Positions 1 through 11,629 of a DNA stretch of 64,000 nucleotides are shown here, piece after piece. The translations under genes were made by a program, and so were the position numbers. Under the pieces are notes generated by a model, which ran no database searches, was not told the origin of the DNA, and was given only the letters and a program-made list of their open reading frames with translations. Origin of the DNA: Zygnema circumcarinatum (taxonomy: Eukaryota > Streptophyta > Zygnematophyceae > Zygnematales > Zygnemataceae); NCBI GenBank assembly GCA_037447605.1, contig CM074808.1:2169952-2233951 (forward strand), read 5' to 3'. How positions within the stretch are numbered: the stretch's first letter is position 1; the number at the start of each line of letters is the position of its first letter.

Positions 1-875
1 AATTGTTCACTTTCTCTTATTATTGATACATTGAGCACACATATGACTCGCGCTTGAGTACTATAAGCACATTACTAAAGCACTTTCACTTGAAGGGCTC
101 AAAGAACACAACGCCTAGGTTACCATTTGTATGTATAGATCAGTAATTATTGGTGGGGAAGTGGCTTTGATAGGAACATGATGAGGAGTTTAACGCAATG
201 GGCCACCCATTGGCTATACCGTTTTAATCCTATTTATGGAGGAAAAATACTTTCTTTTTTTTCTGTTTTATCTTTTATTAAATTCTTTCAATTTGAACAT
301 TTCTTCACTAGAAAGGAATTCTGCAATTAGAAAATGCGTGACTTGTTCATCGACTCGAATCAATTTATTATTGTAATGTCATTCACTACGGTGGATGCAG
401 CAAAACTACTGGATTGATTTCATGGTTCGGATACATAATGGTCGAACTAACTTCGTTGTGTTTTCATTAAGGGGAGAACACCTGCTTGATTGCACAGTTC
501 CAGCGAATTGGGGCTGTACTAAGTCATCAGGAAAAGGACTCGTAAGATTCATGGCTGGATTCATACGTGTAGGAACGGAGTGATGAGTTGGCCGTGCTGT
601 TGTTGTGGTGACCGTGAATAGCCTTTGTTGCGGAGGGGAGGCTTGGAGTGTTTTTTATGGTTTGAAGCATCACTATGCTGCGATAAGTGAGAGAAGGGAT
701 TGAAGGAAGGAAGGCTGAATAAGAAGGTGATTTGGACTAAGAATAGAGGTGGAGCCTTCGACCGCCAGGATCTCCATGCTTAAATGGAGATCTAAAAAAA
801 TATAGAATCATGTATTACTTGAGTTGATGCACGAAGCACTTTCTGACGCTGCATAATGCAAACAAGAAAACGGCA

Positions 876-3800
876 ATGCTCAAGGTTGTGTATGTGTATT
901 CTGTGCAGAAAGTACTTAAAAATTGGCTTATCGGCTCAAGCCGGTTGGAGTTTGCAGCTCCTGCAGTATGGGACAATCTATCAGGGAAGTTTTATGCTGC
1001 TCTGAGGACTTCTCCAGGGAGCACAAGACTCGTAACTTGGAGCCTTACGGACACAGTACATTTGTGTGACCTTCCTGAACATGCAACCATTTCTTCAGAT
1101 GTGCACTCTCTTCACCCTCTTGGTGCATCAGATAGTCGTTCTCAAGACACAAACACAGCAGGTGAGTTCTACCTCCAACTTCACCGCTCACTGCCATGCC
1201 TGCGCCAGCTTAGTTCTCTGCAAATCGCTTTTTTGGACACAGCAGACAGACTCTTTTCAAGCTTGGAAATGCATGACCATGGCTGAGTTGGAATAAGTTT
1301 GAACTGCCTTCTAGGACGGAGGCTATATTTTCATTATCCACAACTTGTTGTTTGTTACTCAGAACTGAGCTCGTTGCATTTACCTCTGTGTATCATACAG
1401 TTTTACATAGCTCTGGAGGCCTCTAGGTCCGTATAGACTGCTTGTGCTTGTTCCTGGCCCTATCTTTGGTACACAGCAGAACCTGTCGAAAGGACAGGAA
1501 GAGGGGTTTCTTTCCAGGCTCAACATAGAACCTCGCTCAGTTACACTTGGCTAACTGTCTACCTAAAGGCCTGCATTGTGGACCCGCCGTACACGTGATT
1601 CGCGCATGTTGGTTCCTTTAGACATTATCCCTTTAGACAGGTTTTTACTGTGTACGTGTGCATGCTTTGTCATTCCCCTTCTGCTCCGATGGACACTTAT
1701 GCAGTCAGGAAGATAGTCTTTCTTAAGACCCTTAAGAGTGGTCTACATCCGCAAGCTCGAAGTATGCCTCACACAAGACATGGCTGCCAGCTCCGCAGGT
1801 GCTCAGTTTCAGGCGAGTGGTGGAGTTCTTGTTGTGGTCCCAAACGCTTCCGTCGCTGTGTACGACTCCTCCCTTACGCGGATTGCTTCAATAGCTGTGC
1901 CGGAAAATGGGAACCGGCAAGCAGTGGAAGCGGTGGCATTGTCGCGGCTGCCAATAGGAATGGGAATAGGGCACACCTCAGAGGGCCAATGGAAACTTGC
2001 TGTTCTTGTGGCAGCAAGGGCTGGGAATGGAAGTGTTAAAGAGACAGAGATGGGGCTTGGAGACTCATCTGAAATGGTTAGGAGAGTGGAGTTTTTCTGT
2101 GGTGGGGGGGCTCGAATGGAGGAGGGCGCGGCGGGAAGGGAGGGGAACACTTATCCAATGCAGCGTTTGGGTTCAACGGTGCTTGGAGGACAAGACCGAG
2201 GGAAAATTTTGACTGCGTCCTATAATGAGGAGGGGCATTTGACGGTAAGTGCTTGGGTTTTGGTATGCCACAGATGTATCACAAAATAGTACTCCAGAGA
2301 TGCGCTTGAACCACTTAAACTGGAGCACTACTTGTGTCTGGTGGTCTCATACAGTGTAGGCCTTATTTCTGGCTTTGAAAATGCCTGTCATTTTGCAGCT
2401 TGTGATGTTCCGCCATGTTGTGCAGGTCATGTGGGCTGACGGGACGTGGAGTGTGCACAAATCAGCCGATTGGGCACAACCGGATGACGTCGGCAAAGCT
2501 TCCATTGAGGCCTATTCACGCAAGTTAACAGCATTTAGTTTGAACTCAGGCAGCACCGTCACATCGTCATCCAAAAAATCAAAGAAGCGAACCACACCTG
2601 CCAGTGAGGATGGTCGATCCGACGCCCTTGTAAATGCAGTTGTTGCATTGGTCGCAGTTCCGGGGACCGCTTATGTTGCTGCAGTGGGGAGGTGTAGAAA
2701 CCGCACAGAAAAAATAGGGCATGAAGTTGCAAAAACTGCGGACGAAGTTGAGCTTCCTTCAGAAGGACTTGCTGTTGCAATACTTGACAGCAAGTATGGA
2801 TGCGTGCACCTGCTTCAAGATTTGTTAGGGCAGACAGAAGAGAGAGTTGAATCGGGCGTTGGAAGGAGAGAAGGTGTGAGTGCATGCTGGGTGGGAGGTG
2901 AAGATGGTATCCTTGTAGTAGGGAGCACAGTGGTGGGAGTGCTGCAAATAGAAGTGAATCTGCCTCCTTTATCACTTGCGGGGCTGCTGGGCTCCATGGC
3001 CCTTTTTGGAGGAAGGGCTGCTGAATCATGGCCGGGATTCTCCACTCAGGCAGCACAAGCAGGGACTGTATTGCTCGGCGAGGAAGAGGGAAACCGGCTT
3101 AGACGACCCCCCAGAGTCTCTATGCTGCGGTTGGATTTGAACGAGGTAAGGCGTAACGCAGGGCAAAAGGAGGAAGAGGATTGTGCGCAGCCAATGGTGA
3201 CGGCGGAGAATGGGAGCGGGGATGCACCCATGGAGGAGGTGAGTGAGGAGAGAAGAGGGGAGGGGGCAAGCAGTGGTGTGCAGAGTAAAAATGAGGCTGC
3301 CGACGGAAGTAAGGGGAAAGGATTCAAAAAGAAGGCAGTGAAACTGGTGCGGGATCAGGCAGGTCAAGGAAAAGGGAAAGTAGTGAAGGGCAGAAAGAAC
3401 GAAGAGAGTGGAACAAGGAAGGAGGGTGTTGAGTTGCGGCGAAAAGATGAGCTATGGGAAGGGGTCGATATTAAGACATGGGAGCACCTAGAGAAGGACT
3501 TGATTGCTAGTATAGAAGGGTTACGGGATATTACGTCCTTGGATTCCCTTTTAGTAGCAGTTAGATCTTATGTGGAGAAGTGCAGAAAGGTGAAACAGGA
3601 GTTACGATTGGGAGCCAATGCCAGATTGCGAGAAGGTGGAGGTAGTGTTAAAGACGTTAGGAATAATCACAATAATGATTGTGAAGACGGAGGGAAAGTG
3701 AATGGCTTAGCCAATGGACGAATTGAGGAGGAAGGTGACAGTGATGAAATGGTAGATGATGATCCAAGTGGTCAGGAAGGGCTTCAAGGAAAGGGAGGTC

Positions 3801-4819
3801 CGGAGAAAAGTAGTAGGCAAGGAGAAAAATGGGAACAAATAAAGCGGTCTCGAGATTTTAGGGCGGCTGCGGAGTTTATGTCTCCCAGCTCAGCTGCTGT
3901 GATCGCATCATGGTGCCTGCACATGAAGTGCTGGGAATTGCTCCGCATGTTGGTTGATAATGGCCAGCTGACAGCAATGGAGTGCCCAGAGCTGGTAACT
4001 GAGTTGGTAAAAAACCATCAGTTGGGCATTCTGGAAGCGTTGCTTCTCCACTACCCCGACTTGCCGCCATCAGACCTTACGCAGATTCTGCACTTCATTC
4101 TTAACTTGGATAATAAGGGGGCAGACGTGGACATAAGTAAACTAGTGAAGCGAAGGAAACGAATTGCAATGTCTGCAGTAGAAGCTTTGAGGAACGAGAT
4201 CAATAACCGGAAAGTAGAGAAGGCCGTTGAGCAAGCTGCTGAAGCTGAAGTCGGCACTGTATTGAGGGAGAGTGATGTGGCGACCTGCGAAGGTGGACCT
4301 GGTTGGAGCATGACTACTACCAGAGCAATTATTGGCTCTGCAGCGGTGGATGGTTTTACGCCGTCTGAACTCAGCTTGCATGCCTTGATTGCAGTGCGGC
4401 AGGACGAGGTTATCTTGGCAACTGCAATAGCGGAACTGGATTCTTCTGAGGTCGCTGGGCTCGCTAAGTACTTGAGAAAATGGATGGAGAAGTTTACCAG
4501 TCGATTGTGTGCTGTCCCTTTGTCTGCCCTGCACGGAAAAAACCACAAGTTTCCTGTGCCCCGGTTGAAACAGGTGATTGCGTGGACAGCAGTGCTCCTA
4601 GACTGTCACTTGGCGCGGCTTGTGCTATTGCCAGAGGTTTTTCAAGACCTGATGAAGCTGCAGGAGTGTGTGGCAAGCCAGATGGCGATGGCATGCTCAT
4701 TGGCTCCCTTGACAGGAATGCTTGATCACATTCAACGGGGGGCGCCTTTGCCAGAAAAGCAATCTGGGCCGAATAGCAGCGAGAAAATGTATTCGGTGGA
4801 GCTTGTGGACTGGAGCTGA
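876..4819 (+). CDS. NOL11: NOL11-like nucleolar protein (U3 processome / t-UTP)
   Basis: Three-exon model: 876-1161, 1799-2244, 2426-4819. Phases are 1 then 0, the total divides by three, and it gives about 1041 aa. The N-terminal part looks like a degenerate beta-propeller (VYSVQKVLKNW, FYAALR, VVVPNASVAVYDSSL, HLTVMWADGTWSV). A long Lys/Glu-rich, probably disordered stretch follows at about residues 510-720. The C-terminal helical region contains AAEFMSPSSAAVIASWCLHM and LEALLLHYPDLPPSDLTQIL, which resembles the NOL11 C-terminal domain. In the known family NOL11 acts in the small-subunit processome, linking rRNA transcription and pre-18S processing in the nucleolus. The last exon is unusually long for this window. 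The true 5' end is uncertain: an upstream coding exon before 876 cannot be excluded. The assignment rests on remembered family resemblance and is moderate. Confidence 0.55.
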
Positions 4820-5289
4820 CGACCTTATTGGATGCCCATGAAGGGCTTACACGTTTGACAGATGAGGCCATGCCGCCTTGTTCTCTCCATCGCCTATTCA
4901 TTATGGCCTGTGGTATGGCGTCGCGGCTGCCCCTCTCCTCATGAAAACTTCAACCTGCTATTCCGGATGGGATTCAGAAAGGGTGCCCATTATCCATTTG
5001 ATGCGAACACTTGCCATCAAAGGCCAAGAGGATCCCCGAGCATTTTTGCCTTGAAGTTTGCCCAAGATTTCCATTGACTGCCATCCATTGGCGTTCCATA
5101 ACTAAGTGGTAGGGCCAGAAGGCCCAGAGATTAGGTCGGACGAGGAAATGCGTCCAAGGCGCACCAGCTGAGCGTTCATTCACTATGGCTCTCTTATTGG
5201 TTCGCGCGTCTGTAACGTGTGGACAGACTGCACTGCTGTCACCTATGAGAGCTTCTTCCCAGCCGTGCCCGCAAGGGCAGAAAATTATT

Positions 5290-5700
5290 TTTTTCAAGTT
5301 TTAGTTTTCTCTCTCCTATATCTCACCGTCCTCTTTATATCTCTTTCTCTCCCTCTCTCCTTTTCTTTGTCTCTAGTTATGTTTCTTTCTTTGTGAATTT
5401 TCTTACGCTCCCCACTTGCCTCATATCTCTCACTTTTCTCTCTTCCTTGGTGTCCTCTATCTCGCTCTTCCTCTGCTCTCTCTCTCTCTCTCTTTTTTTT
5501 GCCGCCACATCTCTTTGTTTGTCCTCTCCCCCTCCCCCCCACCAATCATCTACATCTATCTGTTCTTGAATTTTGCTCCCTACAACTCAATCTCATTTCC
5601 CATATTTCTCTCATTCTCTCTTTCTCTTTCTCTTTCCCTTTCTTTTTGGTAATTTGTCCCTCTGTCTCTCTTCCCACTTCTCCTCCCTTCCCACCCCCAT
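5290..5700. repeat. Pyrimidine-rich low-complexity tract
   Basis: About 400 bases dominated by imperfect CT, CTTT and CCCT runs, including a (CT)n stretch near 5485-5500. It lies between the 3' ends of the NOL11-like gene and NOP53, which converge here. Open frames in it are compositional artefacts. The rest of 4820-6253 shows no coding signal that I can support. Confidence 0.7.
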
Positions 5701-6253
5701 CGGGTGTACTCAACCCTGAGGCAGTTAAAAAATTGCAAAAGTCTTTCAGTACCTACCCTGTTTCACGTGCTTTGTGAATGTCTATGAAACTTTTGTCTTA
5801 TGAGTTAAAAGCTACTCAGTACGTCGAACATGTGTTATGTATTGCCTGGTATATCCATCTATCAGCAACACCCTCCACAATAGAGGTCAGGACATAACAC
5901 CACCACTGAATATGGGGCGGAAAATCTTAGGGCCCTGGTTTTCAAGCGATTTAAATGTACATCGGATTCTTCACAGAGAAAGAGACTACCTGGTTTGCTC
6001 GTACTACCGACCCGTATCTCGTTCTGTCGCAAATGCTGCCTTAGTGTATGGCTAAAAAGAACCTGAAGCACAATAGCTATGGCCAGGCGGAGTAGAAAAG
6101 GCATGGCCATAGTGAAAGATGATAGGAGCATAGATCCGGGTTAACCGCGAGGTGACTGAAAGTCGACCGCAGAGTTGTACCTTTCAAAACACACTTGTGC
6201 ATTCTCCACATTTCGGAACACCATATTTGAGGATGAGGAAGGCCTCCAGCAAG

Positions 6254-9200
6254 TCATTCAAGCACTGTGAGCTGCACGCCACTCTTGGCGGCGCGTCTAT
6301 CTAGCATCTCTTGATGCAGCTCGCGCTCCCGCCGGCCTCGGCTGCCCTGCTCCACCAATCGCCTGTTCTGTGCCTTTTTCCGCCTGCAAACAATTAGCCG
6401 TACAGTCAGTTACGAGCGCACAAACCATGTGAGAATGGCCTCTCCTGTCAGGCAATTTACTTTCTCTGGTAGGTGAAATGGGAGTGCAGCCAAAGGAGAA
6501 TCCAAGATTCATATTTCACTCGTGATTTGAACCCAGAAAGACACGCCTTAATGAACTTTAACCGAAAAGGAGCTTCCAAAAACAGTGTTCCGCTAATAGC
6601 TTTTCTTTCGTTGCTAGGTCATTTGTGACTGTTTTTCCTTGGTTCTCCATTTTGTTTTTGACTATATACATTTGATGCCATCGCCGTCGTGAGATCAATG
6701 CCAATTCATTTCTCTTTTCCGAATCCCAACGACTCTAGCTAGAATCACATTTTTGCCTTCCCACCCCTCCCCACCCAAAAGACAAACTGATAACCACAAG
6801 CACAAAAGCGACCTGAAAATTGAACCACCATCAGAGAGCGCTTTCATGGTTGCTGACCTGGCAGGAAGTCGCGGCTCCACTAATCCGCGGCGCTGAAGGC
6901 TCTTAAAGCGCTCTCTCACAAGTGTGTCACAACCCTGCAACAGAAGGGCTCCACTCAGAGGATACTCCAACCAAGGAAGAGCTGATGTGCAGCCGACCTT
7001 CCAGCGACTCACCCTTAATCTCCTATAAAAGACGAAAGCTTCCTCATCATTTTGAATTTTTTTGACCTTCCAATTCGATTGAAAGGCATTACGGGTCCAT
7101 CTTTAGTTATTCAAGCTTTCAACTGAGAGGTAGGAATACGTCATGGATTATCTTATATGAGAAGGCATATTGCAGACTCGGCAGACAGATATGGAGCCCA
7201 CGCTGGGGAGCCAAAGGTGAACCCAGGAACAGCACAACAGGCAAAAGGAGCTAACTGACCTGCATGAGCACAGACAGCAGACAAGGGAGGGGGAGGAGGT
7301 GATGATGGCAGGCGATAGCTGAGAAGTAAGAATTGCCTGGGAGAGAAACGACGATACCCACCTTAAGTGTGCGCAGCGATCCTGTCACCTCTTCTGTGAG
7401 GAGAACCTTCATTGTCTCAGGCTCAAATCTGCCACCGTAACAACACCATTGCCACCTTAGCATACTTGCACAAAGACAACTGTCTTTACTTACACCAGAA
7501 AGCACGCCTAAGAATGCTTCACATGCTTCATCTGTCTGCACTGCAGCTCTGCCATGCAGACTCTCCAGAAGAGCAGGCGAGTCATCACCTGTGCCGGCCG
7601 AGTCTGGGCGGCACTGAGGCTTGCTTCTCCTGGCGAGCCACTTCTTTCCGTAGACATCGATTCTCCGCCAACTTCTTCTCGTCCTCCACCTCTGCTTCAA
7701 GCTCTTTTAGTCTGCCCATCACCATCACAATGAATATGATTAAGAGGCAGACAAAGGCAGCCTTTCTTAGATAATCTTCTCTATTTCGCGCACTTTGAAA
7801 GGCGTCAAAAAGCATTTTTTTTATCAGACATTTATATGTAAGGTTGTTATTATGCACAAGGTCACTACCTGTCAACTTCAGTATACACCTCTAACTCAAT
7901 GCTAAATCACAGGATGGCAGAAATTGAACTGATTGAACACCTAGCAATGTCGTTCCGCAGCTTCTTAGAGTCCGCTGCTTTCTTATGTGCTGCTTCTGCC
8001 GCGCGCTTTCGTAATCGCCGATTCAGATCAGCTCTCGTCAACTTCTTCACGCGAACAGGTCTAAAGCCGCCCCCCAAAACGCAACACAATAGCTCCCGTC
8101 ATCAGCAATTTCTAAGCTAGAGATGCAAAATATCATTCAGGAAAAGGCGTGGCTTGGGCCGCCCTCCCATAGGGCGAAGGTGCCACCTGGCAATCCCAGC
8201 CGAGGATGTGCCTTCTCCTGCCTCGTCCTCGTCCACATCCTCATTGTCACCACCAACATCCAAGAAGAACCTCTGCCATCCAAAAAAAAAGCCCAAATCT
8301 CCCATTTGAAACCATCCCACAGAGGTCACACTACCACATGGCGAACAGGTGTCTGGCCCTTGAGTAGAAGCATATTCCGATTCAAAAAACTGCATTAGAC
8401 TTGACGAAGTAGGCAAAATCGACTAAAGGTCAAAAACACTTGATCTCACTATATGCAGGGCCATCCACCCCGCATGTTTAGGTAACATAAACGTGCTTAC
8501 GACCTCCTATGACACCATTTGTTCACTAGTGAGCATTACAAACTCACCTCCCCCTCCTCCAGCTCCCTCCCGTCTGCCTGCAGCAGTAGTTGTGGAGCCT
8601 CAGGCTGCAGCTCCTTGGCATATTCTCGCCGCATTTCAAGGGCCACAGCCTCACCCAGAGCCTCCTGCATGTGCTCACACTACCATCTCTACATCAACTC
8701 TATTTCACAGAACTCTTGCCAAACCATCTTCTTAATAGACAACACTGTAACCTACAGGCAAGGGCCATTGTTCAAGGACGTACTTTAAGAAAAGGATTCA
8801 CAGATTCAGAGTGATGGCCCGTTTTTGTGTAAATTGCAAGGTTACATGTTTTGGTTGAAGTTCGTCAGATACGACCCCTTTCGAAGGTGATGCAGGTGGA
8901 AAAGTAAAAAGACTGCCAGTTCGCCATAAGTTTATTACTACTTCAACCACTTACGTAGAACACTCTTCAGATGAAAAAACAAGGCTGCAAAACTAAAAAA
9001 TACCGCATAATGGCTGCTAAATAGCAGAGGTTTGACAGAATCCTTTACCTGATGGTCGTGAAAAGTGGGATTGTAGGAGCAACCAGGAGCATCAATCTCC
9101 ACTGCTGCTGCTGCCAAATGCTTCTTCTCTGTGCGTAACTCAGTTCCTGCCCTCGCCTTAGTTTTCTTTACCGGCTGCTAGACCATCTCCCGTAGAAACG

Positions 9201-11145
9201 GAATCGTCAATGGTGAAACTCTCAGTAACAACTTCCCTCCATTTTGCATCAGCCCCACATAATTTTGGTCCTGAATCTTCAAAAAGCACATACGCACAAT
9301 AGAGGAATAGACTCCCCTCTGCCTACGCTACATTTGGGGCCAACTGAGCAAATACAACCAAAATCACCTTTAAACCATCTTGCCGCGCTCCATCTCCACC
9401 TTCTGCCCCAACGACAATTCCCAATAAGCCATTTTTCTTGCTCCTCTGGACATAACACAAATTGTAACTAAAACAGTACGTTCGTATCATACTGTACTTG
9501 GAAAATGAACATTCCTTTAAATAACCTCAGTTCTAAAGTTTAGAACGCCTCTAGGTATTCAGATTTGGAATCCACGATATTTGCCCTCCTTTTTACCCTT
9601 AAAATGAAGCCACTGAACTGTCTATGGAAAATGTGTCACTCAGAGCCATCTTGTGATTCAGCAGAAAGTTCAAGCATAAACTCGTTTGGTACAAAGCAAC
9701 ATGCGCTTACGAGGCATTTGAAATCCTATTTGCATGGTTAAGCAAAGTTATAAGAAGGAAGGGACAACCTGCAACGGACCAAGGATCCGCTTCTCTCTTC
9801 CTCTTTTCTCCACTAACCTGGTCCATTGCCACCAAACATTATGATAGACCTGAAGAGAAACGCTTTCTTAAAGGCAGTCTGTTCCAAGGGGTGGTCAATG
9901 TTAGTCATTTCTCCTTCGAAATGGAGCCAATTTTGCCATTTGTATTTGCTTTTTTGGCGTGAAGTTAAAATGAATAGATTGAGAAATATGGAACGGTCCA
10001 TGCAGTTGGCAGCAAAAGAGTCTTCATGGTTAAGGACGAGCCTGGTCAAACTCCCCCAATTTAAATCGTCAACCAGAAGCAGAATGAGTGGGCAATGTAT
10101 GTGCCCAACTTTATCACCTCCGCAATGCAATCCTTTGTTATTTGGCCGATTGTCCTTTTACTTGAAAGTCTTTACTAAATATTGGGCACAATGGAAGTTC
10201 AGAAAACGAAAATTTGACAAAAAATGTTTCGACGTGGGAATCTGGCTCATCTGAAGTGACAATGCAATTGTCAGGGCGTAGGGCAAGAGCAACCACTCAA
10301 TTTTCGCCTTCTTATGCGCCAAATGAGTTTTTTGGCTATAAAGCCACAAACCACATTCAACAGTATGTGAAATTACAATGCTCAGCCAGGCTATGTAAAA
10401 TGCGTTCTGCTAGATAAATTGTCTTTTACCGAAACAGTACAGAAAACGTTCAATTCATTCGTAAATTCACGTCGACAGCATGGTCTGAAGTCAACCACTT
10501 CACCTGGCTCCTAAGCCTTGCAGTGATATGAATCTTGAGAAGCATTTCCCAACCAAATCAAGGCAAAAAGTTCCACATTAAAATTGAGCGCGGGAAATTC
10601 TCGTGTCTCCTGGAATGAGCTGCATAACCTCGGCAAAGGTACAGGCTATGAAAATTACCTCTTCTGAAGACGTCAAAGTTGACTTTTTCAACTTTACGGC
10701 CTTGGGTGGAAGCGCTGTCTCGCCATCTGGCGCACCCTTGCGGCGTTTAGGCCATAAGACAGGGGGAACAAGAGAGCCTCGCTGGAATGACGCCTCACAG
10801 TGCAAAACCTTCTTCCGAAATCGATCAACTTTTCGTCCAATTCGGGCATCTGCAGGGAGGTCCGCATGTCAAAACAACTCCCCTTCCTCCTTCCTGAAAG
10901 GGAGGCCTTTCAAGCGACGTTTCACCAAATGCAGAGTTTACATTGACGCAAGAGCAGCGGGAGAAGGCGGGGTGCGGGCCACCTGCAGAAGTATCAAGGA
11001 AGAAGAGCGCATCATCAGGGAGGCTGCGCAGAGGGGCGGCGGTGCGCTCTTCCGCAAGCAGCTGCGCCTGCGCCGCTTCGTCTTGCTCCGCTGCCGCCGC
11101 AGCGCGCTGCCGCACCTTCGCGCTGCTCCGCCGCGCCTTCCCCAT
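6254..11145 (-). CDS. NOP53: Ribosome biogenesis protein NOP53
   Basis: Minus-strand gene with about eleven exons: 11145-10983, 10849-10659, an unresolved exon near 9290-9200, about 9168-9049, 8664-8548, 8272-8187, 8060-7941, 7711-7589, 7428-7362, 6934-6858 and 6383-6254. Phases chain correctly except around exon 3. Recognisable NOP53 blocks are SLPDDALFFLD, RFRKKVLHCEASFQRG, VEIDAPGCSYNPTFHDHQ, EALGEAVALEMRREYAKELQ, VRVKKLTRADLNRR, PPRLGRHRFEP, VLLTEEVTGSLRTLK and RFKSLQRRGLVEPR. NOP53 (human GLTSCR2/PICT1) is a nucleolar 60S assembly factor; in yeast it recruits the Mtr4-exosome for ITS2 processing. The start is MGKARRSSAK, just 3' of a purine-rich 5' UTR repeat. The gene is head-to-head with SWI3D. 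The identity is secure; only the exon 3/4 junction is unclear. Confidence 0.9.
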
Positions 11146-11629
11146 GCCTCCCCTTCCCTCGCTCTCCTCCCTCTCCCTCCCTCTCCCTCGCCCTCCTCCC
11201 TCTCCCTCCCTCTCCCTCGCCCTCCTCCCTCTCCCTCCCTCTCCCTCCCTCTCCCTCCCTCTCCCTCCCTCTCCCTCGCCCTCCTCCCTCTCCCTCGCCC
11301 TCCTCCCTCTCCCTCTCTCCCTCTCTCCCTCTCTCCCTCTTTTTCCCCTCTCGCTCTCCCTCGCCGCCTGTGAAACGGCGGCGCGGAGAACTGCAGGTAC
11401 CGTACCGAACCGTACCAAACCGTGCCATATCGTATCGTATTCATTGTGCCGATATGGTCAGTACGAAACGTACGGTACATATTCGCCCGAGCCGTACGGT
11501 TAGGTTTGAAAAGGCGCGGGGCGCGCTCTCGCGGATGCTCTCCGCGCAGCGATGGAGAGTGAGGGAGAGGGAGAGGCGGGAGAGGGAGAGGAAAGAAGGG
11601 AGAGGGAGAGGGAGAAGGAGAGGCGGGCC
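11146..11629. promoter_or_regulatory. Shared divergent promoter, NOP53 / SWI3D
   Basis: About 400-480 bases separate the NOP53 start (11145, minus) from the SWI3D start (11552 or 11630, plus). Next to NOP53 lies a CCCTCT tract (about 11158-11350), read as GGGAGA in the NOP53 transcript. Next to SWI3D lies a GGGAGA tract (about 11552-11630). The middle (11395-11505) is crowded with CGTACC/CGTACGG-type hexamers. No canonical TATA box was picked out. The symmetrical purine-rich leaders point to two transcripts leaving one core promoter. Confidence 0.55.
11158..11350. repeat. (CCCTCT)n/(GGGAGA)n tract
   Basis: About 190 bases of CTCCCTCTCCCTCC-type repeats, with scattered CTCGCC variants. In the NOP53 direction the tract is purine-rich 5' UTR ending about 12 bases before the start codon. 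It keeps several frames open on both strands, giving false Arg/Glu/Gly- and Ser/Leu/Pro-rich ORFs. Confidence 0.8.

Noticed and set aside
395-583. Short frame upstream of the NOL11-like gene as its first exon
   Set aside because: Residues do not resemble the NOL11 N-terminus and the frame cannot be joined cleanly to 876-1161.
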